NCBI GenBank assembly: GCA_965228575.1 | Contig: CBDDHW010000016.1 | Span: forward strand, 171,922 to 235,921 | Length of the DNA: 64,000 bases | Direction of reading: 5' to 3' | Source of the DNA: UBA11612 sp965228575 | Lineage (GTDB): Bacteria > Pseudomonadota > Alphaproteobacteria > Rhodospirillales > Rhodospirillaceae | Shown here: in pieces, positions 1 through 9,176 of the stretch | Layout of the letters: each line of letters starts with the position of its first letter | Position numbering within the stretch: the stretch's first letter is position 1 | Notes under the pieces: model-generated | What the model saw: only the letters and a program-made list of their open reading frames with translations | Database searches by the model: none | Told to the model about the DNA's origin: nothing | Program-made: the position numbers and the translations under genes

Positions 1-1
1 G

Positions 2-565
2 CCTTTTTTCTCAAAAAACTTTTTGCGCGAAGGTGATCGTCTTGTTCTAAACGAATTACATCCCTCCTCGTATCGAACGCTTAAGCACTGGAAAAGTAAT
101 GATTCCCGGATTTCATTGCATAAACGCAACGCACTGGAGGCACTCTTAGGACTAGTACCTCCATCAATCCGCCGTGGATTGGTTTTCATAGATCCAAGCT
201 ACGAGGTGAAATCGGAGTTCGCCGACATACCTCTCAAGGTAAAAGCGGCTACAACAAAATGGCCACAAGGAATCTACGCCCTATGGTATCCGATTTTGCA
301 GGACGACAGACATGAGCTTTTGGTCAGTGGTATAAAACAGAAAGTTGAAACCGACACGTATAGAAGCGAAGTCTTATTTTCAGAATCCCCCAAATTTAAA
401 TCAGAGCATTCTAGTTTACGTGGGTCGGGATTGCTTGTGATCAACCCGCCTTGGAAATTTGAATTGAGGATGACAACGATCGGTGATTGGATCGCGAAGC
501 AATTCACGGGCGAGTCTAAATACCACACCGCAAGCTGGTTAATCTCTTTCACTCAACCGTCTTAA
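2..565 (+). CDS. rlmJ: 23S rRNA (adenine-N6)-methyltransferase RlmJ, 5'-truncated by window edge
   Basis: C-terminal part of a RlmJ-type (COG2961) methyltransferase, which methylates N6 of A2030 in 23S rRNA using SAM. The reading frame is open to the first base, so the gene starts outside the window; the TTG at 23 is only the first internal start-like codon. Visible family features are DRLVLNELHP near the left edge, the catalytic block RRGLVFIDPSYE (the N6-methyltransferase motif IV, here DPSY), and GIYALWYPI, which follows motif IV in this family. About 187 residues are present, roughly the last two thirds of a typical 280-residue protein. It ends with TAA 24 bp before the convergent receiver gene. 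Confidence 0.85.
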   Translation, partial: PFFSKNFLREGDRLVLNELHPSSYRTLKHWKSNDSRISLHKRNALEALLGLVPPSIRRGLVFIDPSYEVKSEFADIPLKVKAATTKWPQGIYALWYPILQDDRHELLVSGIKQKVETDTYRSEVLFSESPKFKSEHSSLRGSGLLVINPPWKFELRMTTIGDWIAKQFTGESKYHTASWLISFTQPS

Positions 566-588
566 CTCTTCCATTCAGCACGAAGAAA

Positions 589-1104
589 TTAAGCGGACGG
601 TTTCGAATCGGGGTTCTTCATGTCACCATTAAGAGGAATTTTGACCGCGCTATAGTCTTCGGGAGACTTTAGAATGATCGGTCGCCCAAAAGCCCGGTGC
701 AAGGCTTTCACGAGCGAGTCCTTACTCACCGGTTTCATGATATAGCTGTTGACATCTAGCTCAATCGCGGCGCGCACAACGCTTTCTTCGCCATGTGAGG
801 TCAACATTATGAAAGCAATATCGCGCGGTATAAATGAATGCCGCCCAATGCGAATGTCTCTTAACAACTCTAATCCTGTCATAGAATGCATACTTTGGTC
901 GCAAACGATGCAATCGCTACGCTTTTGCTGGTCGGCAAGAATATTTAGAGCCGCAAGGGCGCTCACGGCCTTGATCACGCTTCCGGCGCCCGCCATACGC
1001 AACATTGCATCGACGAGCTCAAGAATGGCTCTGTCGTCATCGATAACCATAAATCTCTGGGTATCGAATGCCGTAACGACAAGGGGTTCTTCGGATGGAC
1101 TCAT
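589..1104 (-). CDS. Single-domain response regulator (CheY-like receiver)
   Basis: A 171-residue protein made of one receiver domain (about residues 16-135) plus a short tail without a recognisable output domain. The acidic pocket is D22-D24, the predicted phospho-acceptor is D69 in CIVCDQSM, the conserved Thr/Ser position is in MLTSHG (about 102), and the conserved Lys is K124 in YIMKPVS. It is therefore likely to be phosphorylated and to act through protein contacts, or as a shuttle in a phosphorelay. It is divergent from a REC-GGDEF gene and close to a hybrid kinase with an Hpt domain, which are plausible partners; that pairing is inferred from position only. The 36-residue C-terminal tail after the receiver is unremarkable. 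Confidence 0.85.
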   Translation of the reverse strand: MSPSEEPLVVTAFDTQRFMVIDDDRAILELVDAMLRMAGAGSVIKAVSALAALNILADQQKRSDCIVCDQSMHSMTGLELLRDIRIGRHSFIPRDIAFIMLTSHGEESVVRAAIELDVNSYIMKPVSKDSLVKALHRAFGRPIILKSPEDYSAVKIPLNGDMKNPDSKPSA

Positions 1105-1219
1105 TAATCGATTACCAAATCTTTCGGACCGGATATCCGGCGGATCGTCTCGCTCTTCCGTTCTTAGTATAGCTAGTATATTACTAAATTGTGATTTTAT
1201 TCACATATGAATTCGCACA

Positions 1220-2170
1220 ATGAACTCGATTTACACTGACGACGGAATTCAAATGAGTCCCACTAGTCGAGCGACAGTTCTTATTGTAGAGGACGATCCA
1301 GCGGTTCGGGCATTGCTAATCAAATTCCTAGACAAGGATTGGAACGTCCTAAGTGTGAGCAACGGTCAATCTGCGCTAGATGTCGCAGCAAAGAACATGC
1401 CCGATCTCATTCTATTGGATATCGGATTGCCCGATATAGAAGGGTTCGATGTATGCCTTCAATTCAAAGACGACCCTCAGCTCAAATCTATTCCAATCAT
1501 TTTCCTTACGAGTCATGCGTCACCAGAGTTCGAAATCAAAGGGTTTGACGTTGGCGGAGTTGACTACGTACCAAAGCCCATAAATCCTCGGATTCTCCGT
1601 GTGCGCGTTCGCAATCATATCGAACTAAAACAAAATCGCGACGCGTTAGAGAGACTTGCAAGGTTAGATGGACTGACAGGATTAATTAATAGGCGCTCTT
1701 TCGATACGGCGATCGACCGTGAATGGCGACGGTCCCTTCGCACACAACAAAGCATCTCTGTGATCATGATGGACGTAGACTTTTTCAAGCAGTTCAATGA
1801 CACCTATGGACACGCTCATGGAGACGATTGCCTAAAAAAGGTAGCTGCCGCTGCGGAAGGCTCCCTGCAACGACCAGCCGACCTTGTTGCGCGTTATGGT
1901 GGTGAAGAATTCGTAGCTCTTTTACCCGATACAACTCCAGACGGTGCGAAGGCCGTCGCGGACGGCATACGAACCTCCGTCATAGCCCTACAGATCCCAC
2001 ATAGCGAATCAAAAGCGTCCGCCTATGTGACGATAAGCGCCGGCTTCGCCACGACGGTCGCAACGAACTCGATATCCCCAGCGGACTTGGTTGAGGTGGC
2101 GGATTCTTGTCTTTATGCGGCTAAAAAAAATGGACGCAATCGAGTAGAGGGTAAAGAACTCTCACCCTAG
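1220..2170 (+). CDS. Response regulator with GGDEF domain (PleD-like diguanylate cyclase)
   Basis: Predicted phosphorylation-activated enzyme that makes cyclic di-GMP from two GTP. Residues about 18-135 form a receiver with D25/D26, phospho-acceptor D67 (LILLDIGLP) and K119 (VPKP). Residues about 150-310 are a GGDEF domain with the active A-site GGEEF at 227-231. RPAD (218-221) sits exactly five residues before it, which matches the RxxD product-inhibition I-site, so catalysis with feedback inhibition is expected. Start: ATG 1220 is used here; the in-frame ATG at 1253 (MSPTSRA) is a reasonable alternative because the residues before it are not conserved. Its last four bases overlap the end of the convergent hybrid kinase gene. 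Confidence 0.9.
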   Translation: MNSIYTDDGIQMSPTSRATVLIVEDDPAVRALLIKFLDKDWNVLSVSNGQSALDVAAKNMPDLILLDIGLPDIEGFDVCLQFKDDPQLKSIPIIFLTSHASPEFEIKGFDVGGVDYVPKPINPRILRVRVRNHIELKQNRDALERLARLDGLTGLINRRSFDTAIDREWRRSLRTQQSISVIMMDVDFFKQFNDTYGHAHGDDCLKKVAAAAEGSLQRPADLVARYGGEEFVALLPDTTPDGAKAVADGIRTSVIALQIPHSESKASAYVTISAGFATTVATNSISPADLVEVADSCLYAAKKNGRNRVEGKELSP

Positions 2171-5100
2171 TGGACCTTAGACAATTGCTCTTTCCGATCG
2201 GCTAGGGCTCGCTCCGTTCCATCTATTAACTTTCCCAATTCAGGTGCGACCTTCGCTATTTCACCCGTTGATACGGCCTCGGTCTCTATAAATTTTGCAA
2301 GGTCTCGAACACGAGGCGCTCCAAATTGAGCTGCCAAGCCTTTGAGCGCGTGAGCGGTTCTCTTCGCGGTCTCGAGATCATCTTCTGACAGAGCACTACC
2401 GATATCGACCTCATACTTTTTCATATTTCGCGTAAAGGATACGAGCATATCCTCAAGAAGATCGGCTCCAATTGAATTTTCCAAAACCTCCAACGCGGTT
2501 AAGTCAAGATGAGAATCAGTGTGTGCTTGCCTTTCTCCGGAAGACTCCGGACTGTCACTCGTCACACCTCCGTCCACTGTGTCACTCGGAGACATTAGCC
2601 GAGCGATTTCCCGCTCTAGCGCAGACCAGTCCACCGGTTTTCCGATGAACGCGTTTACCCCTGCATCTAAATACGATTGACGATGCGCGGCGATAACATC
2701 GGCGGTGAGGGCAATGATGGGGGTGTTCGACAGAGGTTTGGATAGTTTTCTTATTTGTCGCGTTGCTTCCGGACCATCCATGACGGGCATCTGCATATCC
2801 ATAATTATGATATCGTAGGTGTTATTTTGCACAGCTGCTAAAGCCAGTGCTCCATTTTCCACGGTATCCGCTTGGTGTCCCATCTTTTTAAGCATCGTGG
2901 ATATGAGAAATCGGTTGGTTTCGTTGTCTTCCGCCACAAGGATTGAATACGCTGACCCTAGGGGTGCTTTGTCCTTAGACATCTGTGGAATATTTCGCGC
3001 AGCGTCCTCAATCAACTTTGTATCGGTCTCGGATGCCGCCGCTACGACGATCGAGAACGTCACCGATGTCCCCTCGCCCAATTCGCTCTGAATATCGATT
3101 GACCCGCCCATAGCCTCCACAAGGCGCCGACAGATTGCGAGGCCCAAGCCCGAACCTCCATACTTACGTGACGTCGAAATATCGGCTTGCACAAAAGGCT
3201 GAAAAACAAGCGCCGACTGTTCATCTGTCATACCTATACCGGTATCAACGACGGTAACAATCAACCGAATGCCAGCCCCGGGCATCGATTCCTGAGAATG
3301 TCTTAGAATGATTTCCCCAGTTTCCGTAAATTTGACGGCGTTCCCAACCAAATTGGACAGCACCTGGCGAAGTCGGTGTGCATCTCCTACCAATGCATCC
3401 TGCGAATCTCCGGATCGTTCGCTTTTGAGGACAACCCCTTTCCTAGACGCGGCTGGGTCAAAAAGGTTCAACACGTCATCGATGACATTAGAAACACTAA
3501 ACGGCGCCGATTCTATCTTTAGTTGACCAGATTCAATTTTTGAGAAATCCAGAATATCGTTCAATACACCAAGCAATGAGCGAGCAGACTTAATAAGCGT
3601 CCCGGTAAGTTCTTTCTGTTCACCATTTAAATTACTGGTCATCAGAAGGTCAGCCATTCCAAGAACACCGGTCATGGGCGTTCGCAATTCGTGACTCATC
3701 ATGGCTAAAAATTGTGATTTAGCGGTGCTCGCCCGTTCGGCTTTTTCCTTCGCAATTTCTAGATTTTGGGCGACCACACTTAATTCATCGGCCTGCCGCG
3801 CCAGCCGATCACGTGCCCCCGCCAGCTCTCTCTCCCGTGCGACCCGATCAGAAACATCCCGCGACGACGAAAGAACGGTCGTTCCCATCGCACCAGGAGG
3901 TTGGGGAACTATCGTATTGTTCGACTCTACCCAAATGATATTTCCGTCGCGGCACCGCATTTGCCACAACACCTGACCCGTCTTGGTTCTCGCGATATGC
4001 TCACGCTCGCTTTCGGGCAATTCCTGAAGTGTCAAGTTGTGCTCAAAAATACTTCGCCCGAGAAGATCCTCGGGTCGATGCCCAGTCACCCTTTGAATTG
4101 ACGGTGATACATAGCGATAGACAAAATTTTCATCATAAAGCATGACAAAATCAGAAATATTGTCTGCGACTAGGCGGAAACGGGCCTCGCTGTTGCGGAG
4201 CTCCCTCTCTGCCTTTCTTCTGTCTGTAACATCAACGCATATGAGCTGTACTGCGGGCTCTCCTTCCCAATCAATCACGCGACCAACAGTTTCAACCCAA
4301 CGTCGCACACCTTCGCTGTCCACGATCTCGGTTTCTACGGTTACACCATCGAGCTTTCCTGAGAGAAATTGTTCCCAACGCTGATCTCGAAGTTCCTCCG
4401 ACAATCCATGTTCGTGAATCGCGATAGACTCCAGAGATAAAACCTGCTTCACATTTTCGTAGCCCAAAAGCTTGGCATACGTCCGATTACAAAAGAGCGG
4501 CTTAAACTTTCTGTGAATTACAATTCCTTGAATAGAATGTTCTACAAGACTTCTGTATTTAACCTCGCTCTCAGCAATAACCTGTTGTGCCAGCCTTTGT
4601 TTCGAAATGTCTCGGATAAATCCGATTGTCCGAATTCTACGACCGTGATCATTAAACTGACCTGCGATGCGAACGTTTATCCAGATCATATACCCCTGTG
4701 CGTGTAACGCTCGTATATCCATATTGATCGGCGTTCCGCGTGCATGGAAGTCTTCAAACTCCGCTAAATATTCGGGAAGATCATCTTCATGAATAAATTT
4801 TGCGAATGTACGTCGATTGGGCTCAAAAGATGTGGCTTCCACTCCAAAAATTGCACACGCTTGGGGTGACCAACTCACCTTAGATGTCGTTTCGTCGATA
4901 TCGAAATACCCAGCTTCAGCAACTTCGATCGCGAGTTTCAAAGACTCGCGGCTTTGGTGCAACGCTTCCGTGGCTTTGCGTCGATCCGTAATATCGATAA
5001 TCGTTCCTATAGCGCGAAGAGGTTTATCTCCATCAAAGGAAACAATCCGCCCTCTACTGTGGACCCATACATAATGACCAGCTCGATGCCGCAACCGGTA

Positions 5101-5526
5101 TTCGACGTCGTAGGGGGCTCCTTCTTTTACATGGTCACGAAACGCCTGCTGAACGCGCAGAAAATCGTCCGGATGGCATAGCTGATTGTGCAGCGTCATT
5201 GTCGGGTTGAAAGTCGTGGGATCCACGCCAAAAATGCGTGCGAACCGAGGTCCGGTAAAAACGAGATCAGACGTGACATCCCAATCCCAAATTGCGGCGC
5301 CCATAGATGAAATTGCCGTTTGTAATTGTTTCTCACGCTCAGCAGCAGAATCATCCATTGATCCAAAAGGAGTCTGAGGGAGTTTGTCGCGAAAAGATTT
5401 TAGACGAAGGGCGACGACTGTCAGCGCGGCCAATGCCGCAACCAGTCCGCCAACCAACATAAAGATGCCCAAGTCCGATCTGACAAATTCAAGCAGCGTC
5501 GACATGCCTACTCGCGTGAAAACCAT
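2167..5526 (-). CDS. Membrane-anchored PAS hybrid sensor histidine kinase with receiver and Hpt domains
   Basis: An 1119-residue hybrid kinase. A single hydrophobic segment at about 20-41 anchors it. Four PAS/PAC modules follow at about 72-180, 193-306, 322-435 and 446-558, then a short coiled linker. HisKA has the phospho-acceptor H612 in MMSHELRTPM. The ATPase domain shows the N box (about 715-734), DTGIGM and GGSGLGLAI. A receiver (about 861-970) has phospho-acceptor D910 in IIIMDMQMP, and a C-terminal Hpt domain has H1059 in TAHALKGLA. All four relay residues (His-Asp-His-ATP lid) are present, so a full phosphorelay is likely, ending on an external receiver. ATG 5526 overlaps the preceding siroheme gene by 19 bp; ATG 5505 is an alternative. 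The signal sensed by the PAS domains cannot be told from sequence. Confidence 0.93.
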   Translation of the reverse strand: MVFTRVGMSTLLEFVRSDLGIFMLVGGLVAALAALTVVALRLKSFRDKLPQTPFGSMDDSAAEREKQLQTAISSMGAAIWDWDVTSDLVFTGPRFARIFGVDPTTFNPTMTLHNQLCHPDDFLRVQQAFRDHVKEGAPYDVEYRLRHRAGHYVWVHSRGRIVSFDGDKPLRAIGTIIDITDRRKATEALHQSRESLKLAIEVAEAGYFDIDETTSKVSWSPQACAIFGVEATSFEPNRRTFAKFIHEDDLPEYLAEFEDFHARGTPINMDIRALHAQGYMIWINVRIAGQFNDHGRRIRTIGFIRDISKQRLAQQVIAESEVKYRSLVEHSIQGIVIHRKFKPLFCNRTYAKLLGYENVKQVLSLESIAIHEHGLSEELRDQRWEQFLSGKLDGVTVETEIVDSEGVRRWVETVGRVIDWEGEPAVQLICVDVTDRRKAERELRNSEARFRLVADNISDFVMLYDENFVYRYVSPSIQRVTGHRPEDLLGRSIFEHNLTLQELPESEREHIARTKTGQVLWQMRCRDGNIIWVESNNTIVPQPPGAMGTTVLSSSRDVSDRVARERELAGARDRLARQADELSVVAQNLEIAKEKAERASTAKSQFLAMMSHELRTPMTGVLGMADLLMTSNLNGEQKELTGTLIKSARSLLGVLNDILDFSKIESGQLKIESAPFSVSNVIDDVLNLFDPAASRKGVVLKSERSGDSQDALVGDAHRLRQVLSNLVGNAVKFTETGEIILRHSQESMPGAGIRLIVTVVDTGIGMTDEQSALVFQPFVQADISTSRKYGGSGLGLAICRRLVEAMGGSIDIQSELGEGTSVTFSIVVAAASETDTKLIEDAARNIPQMSKDKAPLGSAYSILVAEDNETNRFLISTMLKKMGHQADTVENGALALAAVQNNTYDIIIMDMQMPVMDGPEATRQIRKLSKPLSNTPIIALTADVIAAHRQSYLDAGVNAFIGKPVDWSALEREIARLMSPSDTVDGGVTSDSPESSGERQAHTDSHLDLTALEVLENSIGADLLEDMLVSFTRNMKKYEVDIGSALSEDDLETAKRTAHALKGLAAQFGAPRVRDLAKFIETEAVSTGEIAKVAPELGKLIDGTERALADRKEQLSKVH

Positions 5527-6131
5527 TTTCGTTCGGCGACAAACTGTTGGATAGCGCGACTCAATGCTTCAAATGAAAGCCCTTGCTGCTTCCAATCACG
5601 TCGCGCTGCCGCCAACTCGTCAACACGCTCAGCCCATTCCGGCCCAAAAACATTCTTTTCAAGGAACTCGCGAATAATTCGAGACAGCCCAGCCGCCGTT
5701 CCGTCGGTAGATACCGTAACTTGGAGATGCCCGCGCCTGACAATTGCCGGAAGGTGAAAATCACACAAGGGGATACGATCTTGTACATGCACCAGGGCAC
5801 CTATTTGTCGAGCACAAGAGCGCATTTGACCCGCGAAGATATCGTCGACATCGGCGATAAACACGAGTTGGGGTCGTATTCGTTCGAAATCCTCAGAAAC
5901 TGGCCAACGCTCGTGCAATCTCTCACCTGCAAGAGTCTTCAACTCCTCAGTCGCGTCCGGAGCAAAAACAACGATGTTTTGAGCCCCGTGTTTTTCAAGC
6001 ATCGAAAGGCGAATGGGTAACTCACCTCCTCCCACTAACATGATGGGGAAGTCCACAACACTCAACATGAGCGGAAACATGAGAGGTATAGTCGGCGTCG
6101 CAGACTCTGAATCCGCAGAACCAGACGCCAT
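5508..6131 (-). CDS. Met8/CysG-N-like precorrin-2 dehydrogenase / sirohydrochlorin ferrochelatase
   Basis: Cytoplasmic bifunctional enzyme converting precorrin-2 to siroheme (NAD-dependent oxidation, then Fe insertion). The family pattern is clear: a Rossmann entry at FPIMLVGGGE, a mid-region VHVQDRIPLCDFHLPAIVRRG corresponding to the conserved N-x-C-x-F-x-x-P region, then VSTDGTAAGLSRIIRE. The C-terminal helical region ends at the stop. It lacks the SAM methyltransferase half of CysG; that activity is encoded separately by the cobA-type gene at 11144-11980 at the other end of the same cluster. Start: the frame extends up to 6182 inside hemB, but ATG 6131 lies directly after the hemB stop and avoids a 47-bp overlap. 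No strong Shine-Dalgarno is visible there, so translational coupling is likely. Confidence 0.85.
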   Translation of the reverse strand: MASGSADSESATPTIPLMFPLMLSVVDFPIMLVGGGELPIRLSMLEKHGAQNIVVFAPDATEELKTLAGERLHERWPVSEDFERIRPQLVFIADVDDIFAGQMRSCARQIGALVHVQDRIPLCDFHLPAIVRRGHLQVTVSTDGTAAGLSRIIREFLEKNVFGPEWAERVDELAAARRDWKQQGLSFEALSRAIQQFVAERKWFSRE

Positions 6132-6135
6132 GGAA

Positions 6136-7152
6136 TTAACCACGCTTACCGTTGAGAGCGCGAGCAACTTCCAAGGCCGCATACGTCAATATGGCCGAAG
6201 CTCCCGCGCGTTTGAATCCCACTAAGGCTTCAAGGAATGCCGCCGTCTGATCAAATGCACCTGCGGCGGCAGACCGCGCAATCATAGCGTATTCACCGCT
6301 CACTTGGTATGCGATCACCGGAACATCGACATGAGCTTTAACAGCAGCAATGACATCCAAGTACGGCATACCTGGCTTTACCATTACAAGGTCCGCTCCT
6401 TCGGCAACATCAAAAGCCGCCTCACGCAGGCCCTCATTAACGTTAGCGAAATCCATTTGATAGGTATGTTTCCCCTTTACACCTAGCGCGCTCTTCGATC
6501 CCACAGCATCGCGGAAAGGTCCGTAAAACGACGAGGCATATTTCACCGCATAGGACAAAATCATCGCGTTGACATAACCTTCCTTTTCGAAGGCCGTTCG
6601 AATTGCTCCCACACGTCCGTCCATCATGTCCGATGGCGCGACGACATCGCATCCCGCTCGCACGAGAGTTAGAGCTTGGCGAACCAAAACATCGACAGTT
6701 TGGTCATTTGCCACGTCGCCATCAACGATAAGTCCGTCATGGCCGTGTGTCGTATAAGGATCTAACGCGACATCACACACAATACCAATATCTGGAACGG
6801 AGGACTTCAGCTCTTTCACAGCACGGCAAACGAGATTATCAGCGCTAAGAGCTTCTGTTCCGGATTCATCCTTTAAAGACGGATCGATGACAGGAAAAAT
6901 TGCAAGAGCAGGAACGCCTAAGTCATGAGCAACTTTTGCGGTCTTTACGATCTCGTCTATAGATAACCGAGCTACACCTGGCAGGCTGTCGATTTCCTCT
7001 CGCACTCCGCTTCCTTCAACCACAAATAGCGGAAGGATTAAATCGTCGGGGGTCAGAATAGTCTCACGAACCAGCCGCCGTCGCCAATCGGCCGCTCGTG
7101 TTCGACGCAATCGAGTTGCCGGATAAGAGCCTAAAATTTGCACGCTCATCAT
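6136..7152 (-). CDS. hemB: Delta-aminolevulinic acid dehydratase (porphobilinogen synthase)
   Basis: Condenses two 5-aminolevulinate molecules to porphobilinogen, the second common step to heme and siroheme. Landmarks are RRTRAADWRRRLVRE near the N terminus, LFVVEG, FPVIDPSLKD, the metal-site region ALDPYTTHGHDG, KGKHTYQMDFAN and the Schiff-base lysine region MVKPGMPYLD. In Zn-type enzymes the metal-site region carries cysteines; here the positions are Asp/Ala-type, as in Mg-dependent bacterial HemB. The frame extends 33 codons upstream into hemD, but ATG 7152 overlaps the hemD TGA as ATGA and starts at MMSVQILGSYP, which fits homologues. Translational coupling with hemD is expected. Confidence 0.95.
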   Translation of the reverse strand: MMSVQILGSYPATRLRRTRAADWRRRLVRETILTPDDLILPLFVVEGSGVREEIDSLPGVARLSIDEIVKTAKVAHDLGVPALAIFPVIDPSLKDESGTEALSADNLVCRAVKELKSSVPDIGIVCDVALDPYTTHGHDGLIVDGDVANDQTVDVLVRQALTLVRAGCDVVAPSDMMDGRVGAIRTAFEKEGYVNAMILSYAVKYASSFYGPFRDAVGSKSALGVKGKHTYQMDFANVNEGLREAAFDVAEGADLVMVKPGMPYLDVIAAVKAHVDVPVIAYQVSGEYAMIARSAAAGAFDQTAAFLEALVGFKRAGASAILTYAALEVARALNGKRG

Positions 7153-7865
7153 TCCACTTTCGATATCAATCCAATGCGGTTGGCAACATCCCAAACCGTT
7201 GCAACCATAGCAGCTTGCGTAGGATGTGGCGCCACGGTCCGAGAGTGCCACGGACCCTCGCTGGTCGCAAATACATCGTCGCTTATACCCACGGCATGCA
7301 AATCAGTGCTCTCGCGAATTAAATGTGCCTGTAGAAACAAGTCCCCAGCAACAATCGCGCTTCGCTTAGAAAATAATGGAACAATGATCGTCGATTTTTC
7401 CTTGATCTTAGAAACAACCGAAGCGGGTAACGTGTCGACGGGCACCATTCGATAAACGACCTGACGCACAACTCGGTCTTGAAAAACCTGAGCTAAGTCT
7501 TTCGCCACATCCTGCGCTGACGCATATAAGCCCTTCTTAAATGGTTCCTTATGAAGGCAGCGCTCCATGTCCTCCGCATCTTCACCGGTGCAAATAATGT
7601 CCTTAAAACCGGCCGCACGGGCAGCGTCTGCCGTTGCCTGGCCAACTACATAGACCTTCTTGTGCAGCCAATCTACAAGGCTCGGAAACTGCGAAAGCGC
7701 AATTTGACTCGTAAAAATAAGTGCGTCGAAAGAAGTGGGGTTCGGCAATGCATCACTCAATGCCTCGACCTCTAACACAGGGCTGTCGAGTATAGGCAAG
7801 CCTATCTCAGAGAATGCATCATGAAATCTCTCACGGTAAAATATGGGACGAGTATTTAAGATCAC
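7149..7865 (-). CDS. hemD: Uroporphyrinogen-III synthase
   Basis: A 238-residue HemD-type protein that closes and rearranges hydroxymethylbilane to uroporphyrinogen III, the branch point between heme and siroheme. HemD sequences are poorly conserved. The call rests on the N-terminal ILNTRP, the FDALIFTSQIAL block (typical FTS motif at the end of the first half-domain), KKVYVVGQATADAARAAGF, and the C-terminal SKRSAIVAG and VAPHPTQAAMVATVWD blocks. The start codon is GTG at 7865 with AGGT about seven bases upstream. It ends in an ATGA overlap with hemB. Only 67 bp separate it from cysH on the same strand, so it probably belongs to the sulfite-reduction transcript. Confidence 0.85.
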   Translation of the reverse strand: MILNTRPIFYRERFHDAFSEIGLPILDSPVLEVEALSDALPNPTSFDALIFTSQIALSQFPSLVDWLHKKVYVVGQATADAARAAGFKDIICTGEDAEDMERCLHKEPFKKGLYASAQDVAKDLAQVFQDRVVRQVVYRMVPVDTLPASVVSKIKEKSTIIVPLFSKRSAIVAGDLFLQAHLIRESTDLHAVGISDDVFATSEGPWHSRTVAPHPTQAAMVATVWDVANRIGLISKVE

Positions 7866-7932
7866 GGCGCAACCTGCAAAAAAGGTCTGAGACGAGCACG
7901 CACCCCAGTATCGCAGATGAGCGGCGCCCCAT

Positions 7933-8655
7933 TTACGCCGTTAGTTTAGCAAGCACCTGACCGGCTGGCATGTGAATACCGCATTCAGTTTTGTCCGCTT
8001 CACGCCATCTTCCGGCACGAGCATCCTCACCAGGAGCGACTTTATCCGTGCATGGAATACAGCCGATACTGAGATAACCCTCGGCCTCCAAGGGGTGCCG
8101 TGGCAGGCCATGTCGTTCGAAGTACGCATCGATGTCCGCTTTTTCCCAGTGGGCTAACGGGTTAATCTTGAATCTGCCATCCGCGGCCTCAAAAACTGAA
8201 AGGTTTGCTCGCGCTCCGGACTGAAATGCCTTTCGTCCGGTAAACCAAGCATCAAACGGCTTTAGAGCCCTTTGTAATGGCTCGACTTTGCGAATTGCAC
8301 AGCATGCATCGGGATTTTGCGACCAGAGAACACCGCGCGGGTCACGAGCGGCTAAAAGTTCTGGGTTAGGCAGTATTGAATTAACGCCTGTAAGCCCCAA
8401 CTGGTCGATTAAATCGTCTCTATATCGCTTCGTTTCACCGAATAATTTGCCTGTGTCCAGAAAAACAACCGGTGTGGTTGGGTCGGCCAAAGAAAGCATG
8501 TGCAATAGCACGGCGGATTCCGTTCCAAATGATGATACCAGCGCGATACGCTTTGGAAACTCTTTCTGAATCAGAGCGCGAACAATATCTGTCGGGTCGG
8601 CTCTATCGTAACGTTTATTCAGTTCGGCAATGCGATCAGACACTTCAGGAATCAT
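7933..8655 (-). CDS. cysH: Phosphoadenylyl/adenylyl-sulfate reductase, 4Fe-4S type
   Basis: Reduces activated sulfate (APS or PAPS) to sulfite in assimilatory sulfur metabolism. The PP-loop-like ATP-pyrophosphatase motif SSFGTESAVLLH is at about 41-52. The catalytic cysteine is C225 in ECGIH. Two cysteine pairs, C118-C119 in DACCAIRK and C199/C202 in GCIPC, are the ligands of the 4Fe-4S cluster found in APS reductases and absent from enterobacterial PAPS reductases. Either APS or a mix of APS and PAPS is the likely substrate. Its ATG overlaps the upstream DUF934 stop as ATGA (8652-8655). The neighbouring cysI product takes the sulfite onward. Confidence 0.95.
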   Translation of the reverse strand: MIPEVSDRIAELNKRYDRADPTDIVRALIQKEFPKRIALVSSFGTESAVLLHMLSLADPTTPVVFLDTGKLFGETKRYRDDLIDQLGLTGVNSILPNPELLAARDPRGVLWSQNPDACCAIRKVEPLQRALKPFDAWFTGRKAFQSGARANLSVFEAADGRFKINPLAHWEKADIDAYFERHGLPRHPLEAEGYLSIGCIPCTDKVAPGEDARAGRWREADKTECGIHMPAGQVLAKLTA

Positions 8656-9176
8656 GCGTTGCCCCCTTCTCGCTTCTCGCAGCCCGCATTTCTATGGCGC
8701 AAGTCGATAACAGAGTGTGTTTTATCGCTCGCCCGCTGATACCAAACAGAATATGCGTCGATCGTTCGTTTAAATGTTTCAATCGAAACGTTGTCATCAA
8801 GATCAAAACTGGTGAAACCGCACCGCAACAGAAATAAAACTTGGTCGGAAATGAATGGCCCCGCCGCCCTCAAGTCCTTCTCATATCCATAACGTTCACG
8901 CAGAAGGCGCCCCAGTGAAAACGGGCGTCCATCCTTCATTGTGTCAAAGCGGACAACGATAAGATCCAATTGTGATAAAAAAGGCTTCAGGTCCTCAAGC
9001 TCTACATCCCCCTGCACTTCAACACCCACCTTATCTGCCTCGGCAAATAAACTGTTGTGTTCACTTTTAAGGCGTTCAAACGAGACAATTATCCATGCGC
9101 CAGCTGCCGGCAGCGATTCATCGGGCGTCTCAATCCAATTGTCATCTATGAATCCGTTTCGGTCAGCGATCGGCAT
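8652..9176 (-). CDS. DUF934 family protein of the sulfite reduction cluster
   Basis: A DUF934 protein of 174 residues. Members of this family sit beside cysI and cysH in many proteobacteria and are often labelled oxidoreductase or electron-transfer partner of sulfite reductase, but the biochemical role is not established. Visible motifs are the acidic patch DLIVVRFDTMKDGRPFSLGRLL and the conserved RERYGYEKDLRAAGPFISDQVLFLLRCGF. The start is ATG 9176, decided by a strong AAGGAG seven bases upstream; it lies inside the last codons of cysI (14-bp overlap). The frame also runs further upstream, but without a ribosome site. It ends with an ATGA junction to cysH. Confidence 0.88.
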   Translation of the reverse strand: MPIADRNGFIDDNWIETPDESLPAAGAWIIVSFERLKSEHNSLFAEADKVGVEVQGDVELEDLKPFLSQLDLIVVRFDTMKDGRPFSLGRLLRERYGYEKDLRAAGPFISDQVLFLLRCGFTSFDLDDNVSIETFKRTIDAYSVWYQRASDKTHSVIDLRHRNAGCEKREGGNA

